A stretch of DNA of 9,579 nucleotides from JANPII01 sp031424915 (lineage in GTDB: Bacteria > Pseudomonadota > Alphaproteobacteria > Rickettsiales > Midichloriaceae), in NCBI GenBank assembly GCA_031424915.1, contig JANPII010000107.1, forward strand, positions 1 through 9,579, read 5' to 3'. Below, piece after piece: positions 5,112 through 9,579 of the stretch. Position 1 is the first letter of the stretch. Every line of letters begins with the position of its first letter. The notes beneath the pieces were generated by a model, which saw only the letters and a list, made by a program, of their open reading frames with translations, ran no database searches and had not been told where the DNA came from. Position numbers and translations under genes: made by a program.

Positions 5112-6587
5112 GCACAGAGCAATACAGTACTTAAGGAAGTTGATGATGGACAAACAATCCGTCATGCTCCTAGTAATGTTGAGGCAGAGCAAGCGATAAT
5201 TGGTGCCTTTCTAATTAATAATGAAAGCGTAAATAGAGTATCAGACTTTCTGTATCCCACCCATTTCTATGTTCCTCTACATTCCAAGATATATGAAGCT
5301 GTATTACGTTTTATGGAACGAGGAATGGTGGCTACGCCCATTACCTTAAAGCAGTACTTTGAAAATGAGGAAGCACTTAAAGAGCAAGGTATCAGCAGTT
5401 TTGATTACCTAGTAAAATTGGTTTCAAATAGTGCAACCATTCTGAATATAGAATCGTTAGCACGTGACATACATAGCCAAGCCATAAGGCGACGCTTGAT
5501 TGAAATAGGAGAAGATACGGTAAATGATGCGTATGACAGTAATATTGAAATAGAGCCTATGGGGCAGGTGGAGAAAGCCGAAGCCAAGCTATTTCAATTA
5601 GCCTGTGAAGGAGAAGTAAAGGATAATATAGTTACATTAAAGACATCAGTACATGAGGTATTGCGGCGCATAGAGAATGCTAAGAAATCTGGCACTGAGA
5701 TAATAGGAACAAATACCGGGTTTATTAATCTTAATGATATTTTAGGGGGTGGGATGCAGAGTTCAGATCTAATTATTTTAGCAGCTCGACCTTCTATGGG
5801 TAAGACCTCTTTAGCAGTTAATATTGCTATTAATGCCGCTGCCACATTTTCACGTGAAACTAATGGGCAGAAACAGCGATCAGTTGGGTTTTTCTCTTTA
5901 GAAATGTCATCCGAACAGATTGCATCTAGAATTATCGCTATCAAAACAGGGATAGATGGTAGTAGAGTAAGAACTGCAAAAGTTAGCCCCGAGGAGTTTA
6001 TTACAATATCCAATACTATGGGAGATATAAATTCCCTGCCATTTTATATTGATGATACTCCGTCGCTGTCAATATCTGCGCTACGTACTAAGGCGCGGCG
6101 AATTCGCAGGCAGAATAACTTAGGGCTGATTGTGGTGGATTACTTGCAGCTAATGCGTGGTTCCTCACATTATGATTCAGGCGGCAGAGTATTAGAAATT
6201 GGTGAAATCACTAATGGGCTTAAAGCTATAGCTAAAGAACTGGATATCCCAGTTGTGGCGCTATCTCAGCTCTCACGTGCCGTAGAAAATAGAGAAGATA
6301 AAAGACCACAACTCTCTGATTTACGGGAAAGCGGTAATATTGAGCAAGACGCAGACGTTGTGATGTTTATATATCGCCCAGAATATTACTTAATGAGAAA
6401 AATGCCCATGGGAGATGAAAATTTTGTAGAATGGCAAAAAGAAATAGATTCAGTGAAGAACGTAGCAGAAGTTATTATCGCCAAGCACCGTAATGGCCCA
6501 GTAGGTACAGTGAGCCTACACTTCAATAGCAACACCACCGGCTTTTCTAACTTGGATACCGTACATACCCAAGGTAGTCACAATTAA
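5109..6587 (+). CDS. dnaB: Replicative DNA helicase DnaB
   Basis: DnaB is the hexameric 5'-3' helicase that unwinds DNA at the fork and is loaded at oriC through DnaA and primase interactions. The 492-aa protein has the N-terminal domain (about 20-125; PSNVEAEQAIIGAFL, 21-35; YVPLHSKIYEA, 54-64), a linker, and a RecA-like ATPase domain. Visible motifs are Walker A AARPSMGKTS (225-234), FFSLEMS (261-267), Walker B IVVDYLQLM (341-349), the ALSQLSRAVENREDKRPQLSDLRESG block (384-409), and KHRNGPVGTV (459-468) with the arginine-finger region. No intein interrupts it, though intein insertions are frequent in this family. It starts with GTG. It lies just downstream of hemE and about 1 kb from the putative origin. 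Confidence 0.98.
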   Translation: MAQSNTVLKEVDDGQTIRHAPSNVEAEQAIIGAFLINNESVNRVSDFLYPTHFYVPLHSKIYEAVLRFMERGMVATPITLKQYFENEEALKEQGISSFDYLVKLVSNSATILNIESLARDIHSQAIRRRLIEIGEDTVNDAYDSNIEIEPMGQVEKAEAKLFQLACEGEVKDNIVTLKTSVHEVLRRIENAKKSGTEIIGTNTGFINLNDILGGGMQSSDLIILAARPSMGKTSLAVNIAINAAATFSRETNGQKQRSVGFFSLEMSSEQIASRIIAIKTGIDGSRVRTAKVSPEEFITISNTMGDINSLPFYIDDTPSLSISALRTKARRIRRQNNLGLIVVDYLQLMRGSSHYDSGGRVLEIGEITNGLKAIAKELDIPVVALSQLSRAVENREDKRPQLSDLRESGNIEQDADVVMFIYRPEYYLMRKMPMGDENFVEWQKEIDSVKNVAEVIIAKHRNGPVGTVSLHFNSNTTGFSNLDTVHTQGSHN

Positions 6588-6620
6588 AACTAAAATTGAT
6601 TTTTATGGCGTGTGATGTTG

Positions 6621-6638
6621 ATATTTAAGGTTAAATAT
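6621..6638. repeat. AT-rich inverted repeat after dnaB
   Basis: ATATTTAA (6621-6628) and TTAAATAT (6631-6638) are exact inverted 8-mers around GG. They are loosely enclosed by GTTG (6617-6620) and CAAC (6648-6651), and followed by a T-run at 6656-6662. An all-A/T stem is too weak for a normal terminator. It may be a protein site or part of a loose terminator for dnaB. Confidence 0.4.
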
Positions 6639-6672
6639 AACAATTTTCAACTTGCTTTTTTTATTCCGCCAC

Positions 6673-6692
6673 GCTTCAGTAACTGAAGCTTT
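6673..6692 (+). terminator. Hairpin GCTTCAG-TAA-CTGAAGC, possible weak terminator
   Basis: A perfect 7-bp stem with a 3-nt loop (6673-6689) is followed by only three T residues. It lies between the dnaB stop and the next ATG (6711), so it could end the hemE-dnaB transcript. It is also close enough to act on the leader of the downstream gene. The missing long U-tract lowers confidence. Confidence 0.4.
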
Positions 6693-6710
6693 AAAAATAT
6701 AGGTAATATA

Positions 6711-6971
6711 ATGATTCAACAAAATTCTCTTAATGAATATACAATACCTTACGCTGTTTCATCAACGATAGGCGCTACTGGCTGCTTGGGTATAGCAGTT
6801 GGAATTTGGTTCGAAAATAAATCCATTATGGCTTTAGGTACAGGCATTATGGGAGCCGCCTATATATTACATAATTACACAGAAATAGGAAGTGTTTCTA
6901 TTTTTGAAATTCCTGCATATTTGTATAATGAAAGGCCAGAGAGCAGAAGCAGCTTTAACACCGCTAGATAG
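6711..6971 (+). CDS. Small predicted membrane protein, unrecognised
   Basis: I do not recognise this 86-aa protein. It has a polar N-terminus, two hydrophobic Gly/Ala-rich segments (about 14-33 and 37-55, GCLGIAVGIWF and GTGIMGAAYIL) joined by a short charged turn ENKS, then a more polar tail rich in Glu, Ser and Arg. The helices are long enough to span the membrane as a hairpin. AGG at 6701-6703, 7 nt before ATG 6711, is an acceptable ribosome site. It lies alone between two inverted repeats, downstream of dnaB and convergent with phaB, so context gives no function. Coding status rests on the ribosome site and the plausible hydrophobic pattern. It could be a lineage-specific orphan or a relic. 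Confidence 0.55.
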   Translation: MIQQNSLNEYTIPYAVSSTIGATGCLGIAVGIWFENKSIMALGTGIMGAAYILHNYTEIGSVSIFEIPAYLYNERPESRSSFNTAR

Positions 6972-6987
6972 GGCTATTAAGTTAAAT

Positions 6988-7008
6988 TTAGACCAGGGCC
7001 CTGTCTAA
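6988..7008. terminator. Inverted repeat between convergent genes, likely bidirectional terminator
   Basis: TTAGAC (6988-6993) pairs with GTCTAA (7003-7008). Inside, AGGG/CCCT extends the stem apart from one unpaired C at 6994; the core CAGGGCCCTG is a 10-bp palindrome. It sits 16 nt after the 86-aa gene and 17 nt after the phaB stop on the opposite strand. The flanks are T-poor on the + strand and A/T-rich on the - strand (ATTTAACTTAA), so it fits termination of phaAB slightly better. Confidence 0.5.
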
Positions 7009-7025
7009 GCTCAAACAAACCTTTA

Positions 7026-7745
7026 CTACACCCGCAAGCCACCATTGACAGGCAATACTGTGCCCGTTATGAAAGCCGAATCGTCATGAGCTAGAAACAC
7101 GATTGCACGAGCTATCTCCTCAGCTTCCCCTAATCTACCTACTGGAATCTTAGCTACAATTTTCTCTAAGGCATCTTGTGGGACTGCTGCTACCATTTCA
7201 GTGTTGATGTAACCTGGCGCTACGGCATTGACAGTGATACCAGCGCGGGCGCCTTCTAAAGCTAGGGCCTTGGTAAATCCCTCAATCCCAGCTTTAGCCG
7301 CAGAGTAGTTAGCCTGGCCCATCATGCCATGGGCATTTACCGAGCTCATGCTAATAATGCGGCCAAATTTAGCTTCCCGCATTTTTTCAATTACCGCCCG
7401 GCTTAAGTTAAAGACGGAACTCAGATTGGTTTGGATCACATCATCCCAATTTTCAACTGGCATGCGATGCATCATCCCATCGCGTGTAATCCCCGCGTTG
7501 TTAACTAACACCTCGATGTTACCACCTAAATGGACTTCAACTTGTTTTATACCCTCTTGGCATTGGCTAAAATCAGCCACATCCCATTTGAAAGTCTTGA
7601 TTCCTGATTCAGCTTCGAATTTTTTGGCTGCCTCAGAATTGCCTGCATAAGTTGCGGCTACTTTATAGCCAGCTTTAGCAAAGGCTAACGCAGTAGCACG
7701 GCCGATACCTCTGGTACCACCCGTTATTAATACTCTTCTAGTCAT
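7026..7745 (-). CDS. phaB: Acetoacetyl-CoA reductase PhaB (SDR family)
   Basis: This 239-aa classical short-chain dehydrogenase reduces acetoacetyl-CoA to (R)-3-hydroxybutyryl-CoA with NADPH, the polyhydroxybutyrate precursor. It shows the cofactor motif TGGTRGIG (8-15), NNAG (82-85), Asn107, and the catalytic triad Ser134, Tyr147 and Lys151 (NYSAAKAG). GITRDGMMHRM (85-95), GRIISMSSVN (128-137), FTKALALEGARAGITVNAVAPGYI (157-180), IPVGRLGEAEEIA (200-212) and GTVLPVNGG (228-236) resemble PhaB more than FabG. FabG-like ketoacyl-ACP reductase is the main alternative. Adjacency to phaA, 32 nt upstream on the same strand, favours PhaB. The start has a strong ribosome site, AGAGGGG (reverse strand of 7749-7755). 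Confidence 0.93.
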   Translation of the reverse strand: MTRRVLITGGTRGIGRATALAFAKAGYKVAATYAGNSEAAKKFEAESGIKTFKWDVADFSQCQEGIKQVEVHLGGNIEVLVNNAGITRDGMMHRMPVENWDDVIQTNLSSVFNLSRAVIEKMREAKFGRIISMSSVNAHGMMGQANYSAAKAGIEGFTKALALEGARAGITVNAVAPGYINTEMVAAVPQDALEKIVAKIPVGRLGEAEEIARAIVFLAHDDSAFITGTVLPVNGGLRV

Positions 7746-7777
7746 GTTCCCCTCTTGTATTGTTAATTATTAAGCCT

Positions 7778-8962
7778 TTATTCGCGTTCTAAACACATCG
7801 CAACACCCATACCGCCGCCAATACATAAAGTGGCAAGCCCACGCTTGGTATTCCGTCGCTGCATCTCATGAAGCAATGTAACTAGAATACGTGCACCAGA
7901 TGCGCCAATGGGATGCCCTATAGCAATAGCGCCGCCATTTACATTAACTATTCCGGTGTCCCAGCCAAGCAGCTTATCTACCGCTGCTGCCTGAGCTGCG
8001 AATGCCTCGTTTGCTTCAATCAGTCCCAGATCCTTGATCTGCCAACCAGCTTTAGCCAACGCTTTCTGTGTTGCTGGCACGGGGCCAGTTCCCATCAGCA
8101 TAGGCTCTACTCCTGCAGTAGCAAAACTACGTATTGTGGCCATAGGTTGCAAACCACGTTTATCAGCTTCTTGGCGTGTCATTAACAATACAGCAGCAGC
8201 ACCATCGTTAATTCCTGATGCATTGCCTGCGGTTACGGTGCCATCTTTCTTAAAAGCAGGTCGTAATGCTGCAAGGTTTTCTAAGGTAGCATCGTGGCGT
8301 ATAAACTCATCGGCGGAGAAAACAGTCTCTCCTTTTTTACTAGTGATAACGATTGGCACTATTTCATCTTTAAATCTCCCAGCCTTCTGGGCGCTACTAG
8401 CCTTGTTTTGTGATTCTGCCGCTAATTTATCCTGTGCCTGGCGTGAAATATCATATTTCTCTGCGATAGCCTCTGCAGTGATTCCCATATGTAGGCCAGA
8501 AAATGAATCAGTTAGACCATCTTTAATCATGATATCCTCTAAGATACCGTTACCCATACGCAAGCCATTTCTCAAATGAATTGCGTGAGGGCATTGGCTC
8601 ATGCTTTCGTGTCCTCCTGCTATGATGATACTGTTGCTACCGCTGGCGATGCTTTGAGCACCCATAGCTACCGCCCATAGTCCTGAACCACATACTTGAT
8701 TTACTACCCATGCTGTGCTTTCTTTTGACATTCCAGCAGCCATAGCAACCTGCCGTGCGCTATTTTGTCCGGTGCTTGCAGATAGTACCTGGCCCATAAT
8801 TACTTCAGACACCATCTCGGGTGTTAATTTACAGTCTAGCATTAACTTTTTGAATATAGGTAAGCTAAGCTGAGTTGCAGGAAGGCTGGCAAGAGTGCCA
8901 TTAAAGTTACCTACACCGCTACGAAGTGCAGCAACTATTACTATATCGTGTTTTTCAGTCAT
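7778..8962 (-). CDS. phaA: Acetyl-CoA acetyltransferase (thiolase) PhaA
   Basis: This 394-aa type II thiolase condenses two acetyl-CoA to acetoacetyl-CoA, supplying PhaB. Catalytic residues are in place: nucleophile Cys91 (NQVCGSGL), Asn318 and Glu319 of NEAFA (318-322), His350 (IAIGHPIGASG) and acid/base Cys380 (LCIGGGMGVA). GGHESMSQCPH (116-126), NASGINDGAAAVLL (247-260) and VNGGAIAIGHP (341-351) are standard thiolase signatures. The length matches biosynthetic thiolases closely. The ribosome site is weak (GAGCGG in the reverse strand, about 8 nt upstream). It is the first gene of a two-gene operon with phaB. No PHB synthase (phaC) is in the window, so a role in storage is inferred from the pairing. 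An alternative role is general short-chain thiolase metabolism. Confidence 0.95.
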   Translation of the reverse strand: MTEKHDIVIVAALRSGVGNFNGTLASLPATQLSLPIFKKLMLDCKLTPEMVSEVIMGQVLSASTGQNSARQVAMAAGMSKESTAWVVNQVCGSGLWAVAMGAQSIASGSNSIIIAGGHESMSQCPHAIHLRNGLRMGNGILEDIMIKDGLTDSFSGLHMGITAEAIAEKYDISRQAQDKLAAESQNKASSAQKAGRFKDEIVPIVITSKKGETVFSADEFIRHDATLENLAALRPAFKKDGTVTAGNASGINDGAAAVLLMTRQEADKRGLQPMATIRSFATAGVEPMLMGTGPVPATQKALAKAGWQIKDLGLIEANEAFAAQAAAVDKLLGWDTGIVNVNGGAIAIGHPIGASGARILVTLLHEMQRRNTKRGLATLCIGGGMGVAMCLERE

Positions 8963-8974
8963 TATTACCGCTCA

Positions 8975-8990
8975 ATTATATTAATATAAT
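8975..8990. repeat. Perfect 16-bp A/T palindrome upstream of phaA
   Basis: ATTATATTAATATAAT is a perfect 16-bp palindrome made only of A and T. It overlaps the candidate -10 of phaA. It could be an operator for a dimeric regulator or simply low-complexity promoter DNA. Confidence 0.45.
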
Positions 8991-9010
8991 ATTAAGCGTA
9001 GCAGTGTGAA
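8983..9010 (-). promoter_or_regulatory. Candidate phaAB promoter
   Basis: On the reverse strand TTCACA (9005-9010, 5 of 6 to -35) is separated by 16 nt from TATATT (8983-8988, 5 of 6 to -10). This would start transcription about 13 nt before the phaA ATG. The region is so A/T-rich that other -10 hexamers (TATAAT at 8975-8980, TATTAT at 8986-8991) also fit. Confidence 0.4.
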
Positions 9011-9090
9011 AAATTTAAAGCTAGAAAAAAATTAAGACTCGTATGGAGTTGATTAAATTGAGTTAGAATATAGTTGACCCTAGATCTGTA

Positions 9091-9114
9091 ATTATACCAA
9101 GCTTAGGAAATAAG
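9091..9114 (+). repeat. Short interspersed repeat, copy A
   Basis: This 24-mer contains TATACCAAG, then CTTAGGAAATAAG. It matches copy B (9180-9203) at 18 of 24 positions, and at 17 of 21 over the core from ATACCAA onward. A related element lies at 3661-3680. All three are intergenic. Confidence 0.5.
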
Positions 9115-9144
9115 TGCACAATTTGTACGGCTCTATTTTGATGA

Positions 9145-9173
9145 TTGTGCTTGTCTTTGCCTCATACTATAAT
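9145..9173 (+). promoter_or_regulatory. Sigma-70-type promoter for the 105-aa gene
   Basis: A perfect -10 TATAAT (9168-9173) lies exactly 17 nt after TTGTGC (9145-9150), a weak -35 (3 of 6). Transcription would begin near 9180, giving a leader of about 38 nt. The -35 overlaps ATTGTGC (9144-9150), inverted partner of GCACAAT (9116-9122), a possible operator. Confidence 0.55.
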
Positions 9174-9179
9174 AAGGAA

Positions 9180-9203
9180 GTAATACCAAATCTAAGAAAT
9201 AAG
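9180..9203 (+). repeat. Short interspersed repeat, copy B
   Basis: Contains AATACCAAAT, then CTAAGAAATAAG, in the same orientation as copy A about 89 bp earlier. It lies in the leader between the candidate promoter and the ribosome site of the 105-aa gene, so it would be transcribed into that mRNA. Confidence 0.5.
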
Positions 9204-9217
9204 AATAGAGGTGATAA

Positions 9218-9535
9218 ATGGCGGAAGGTTTTGATATTGCGATGCAAAATTTTACACAAAATACCTTAAGGGGTATGGGTACGGGTGGTAATACTGCCAG
9301 CGGATCTGGTGAGTTTGCTCTATTCAAAGATATGGATCTATGGGAGGAAGCAAAACAGTTGCGCAAGGTTATGCCTGTAATTCCGACCTATGGCACGTTA
9401 GGGAAGCTGATGGAAGGAATGCAGGGGACGGCAAGCGGAATGTCGCCAAGTAACATGATGACTGCTTTGGCTCCTCCAATTCCAGTTGGAGCTGGGAGCA
9501 AGGTGCCGGGAATCTTTAACAAAAAAAGTAAGTAG
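9218..9535 (+). CDS. Unrecognised Gly/Met-rich 105-aa protein
   Basis: I do not recognise this 105-aa protein. It has a strong ribosome site (AGAGGTG, 9207-9213), a perfect -10 upstream and an ATG start, so expression is likely. There is no signal peptide and no clear transmembrane helix. Residues 19-31 are Gly/Ser/Thr-rich and probably flexible. A charged helical stretch follows (FKDMDLWEEAKQLRKVM, 36-52). The C-terminal half is low in charge and rich in Gly, Met, Pro and Ser, with a hydrophobic APPIPVGAG (85-93) and a basic tail NKKSK. Fifteen of 105 residues are Gly. The next gene starts 8 nt after its stop, suggesting an operon. A secreted or structural accessory protein is possible, but nothing in the sequence decides it. 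Confidence 0.7.
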   Translation: MAEGFDIAMQNFTQNTLRGMGTGGNTASGSGEFALFKDMDLWEEAKQLRKVMPVIPTYGTLGKLMEGMQGTASGMSPSNMMTALAPPIPVGAGSKVPGIFNKKSK

Positions 9536-9543
9536 GTAATAAA

Positions 9544-9579
9544 GTGCCCGATATATTATATAAAAAATTGTTGTATCGC
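9544..9579 (+). CDS. 5' end of a GTG-start gene, possibly SdhE-like
   Basis: GTG 9544-9546 opens a frame that runs to the window edge without a stop (12 codons, reading M-P-D-I-L-Y-K-K-L-L-Y-R). AGG at 9534-9536, 7 nt upstream, is a suitable ribosome site, and it follows the preceding stop by 8 nt. The KKLLYR ending resembles the N-terminus of SdhE (DUF339, FAD assembly factor of succinate dehydrogenase), which commonly reads like LLYRxxHRGxKE. Twelve residues are too few for more than a guess. Confidence 0.4.
   Translation, partial: MPDILYKKLLYR

Noticed and set aside
5594..6013. 139-codon reverse-strand ORF inside dnaB
   Set aside because: It lies opposite the Walker A region of dnaB and has no ribosome site or recognisable motif.
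7913..8579. Long + strand ORFs of up to 181 codons inside the thiolase gene, and one at 7324-7650 inside phaB
   Set aside because: They are antisense shadows of genes with full catalytic motifs on the other strand; their translations are Ser/Cys-rich and resemble no family.
7026..8962. Higher G+C of phaAB as a sign of lateral transfer
   Set aside because: Sampled 60-base lines of phaAB range from about 38 to 55 percent G+C, but a line in lptB reaches a similar value, so the contrast with neighbours is not consistent.
9137..9173. -35 TTGTCT (9151) or TTGATG (9139) for the TATAAT at 9168
   Set aside because: Their spacers would be 11 and 23 nt, outside the usual range; TTGTGC at 17 nt is better placed despite a weaker match.
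1..9579. CRISPR arrays, insertion sequences, toxin-antitoxin or phage modules
   Set aside because: No regularly spaced repeats, transposase or recombinase motifs, or paired small ORFs were seen; the identified genes are mostly housekeeping.

Overview
The window looks like a piece of an AT-rich alphaproteobacterial chromosome. TrcR/DUF1013 and FzlA are families largely confined to alphaproteobacteria. The low G+C, the compact gene order and the family mix point to a Rickettsiales- or Holosporales-like lineage, probably host-associated (inference). It differs from Rickettsia proper in keeping the MEP isoprenoid enzyme IspH. No phage, transposase, plasmid, CRISPR, rRNA or tRNA gene was seen.

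Left block (2-3644, all + strand): the 3' part of trcR, then lptA, lptB, ftsB, ispH and fzlA. Spacing is very tight: 9 nt, two 1-nt overlaps, 1 nt and 8 nt. This suggests one operon with translational coupling. It combines LPS export (LptA, LptB), divisome assembly (FtsB, FzlA) and isoprenoid precursor synthesis (IspH), the latter feeding undecaprenyl-phosphate. Together this is envelope growth and division.

Centre (3645-4075): a 431-nt non-coding AT-rich region ending at the start of hemE. It holds iterated TGTTAG motifs on both strands, one near-consensus DnaA box, an IHF-like site, degenerate CtrA-like sites, a 12-bp palindrome and an extremely AT-rich tract with a tandem 7-mer. Rickettsiales and Caulobacter origins lie beside hemE, so this is the best oriC candidate and the most interesting part of the window. 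hemE (haem synthesis) and dnaB (replicative helicase) follow on the + strand, 10 nt apart.

Right block: an unrecognised 86-aa two-helix membrane protein (6711-6971, +) lies between two inverted repeats. Convergent to it is a phaA-phaB operon (8962 to 7026, - strand). Its two steps take acetyl-CoA to acetoacetyl-CoA and then to 3-hydroxybutyryl-CoA for polyhydroxybutyrate. A 255-nt intergenic region follows with divergent promoters and two copies of a short repeat. The window ends with an unrecognised 105-aa Gly/Met-rich protein (9218-9535, +) and the first 12 codons of a GTG-start gene (9544-9579).
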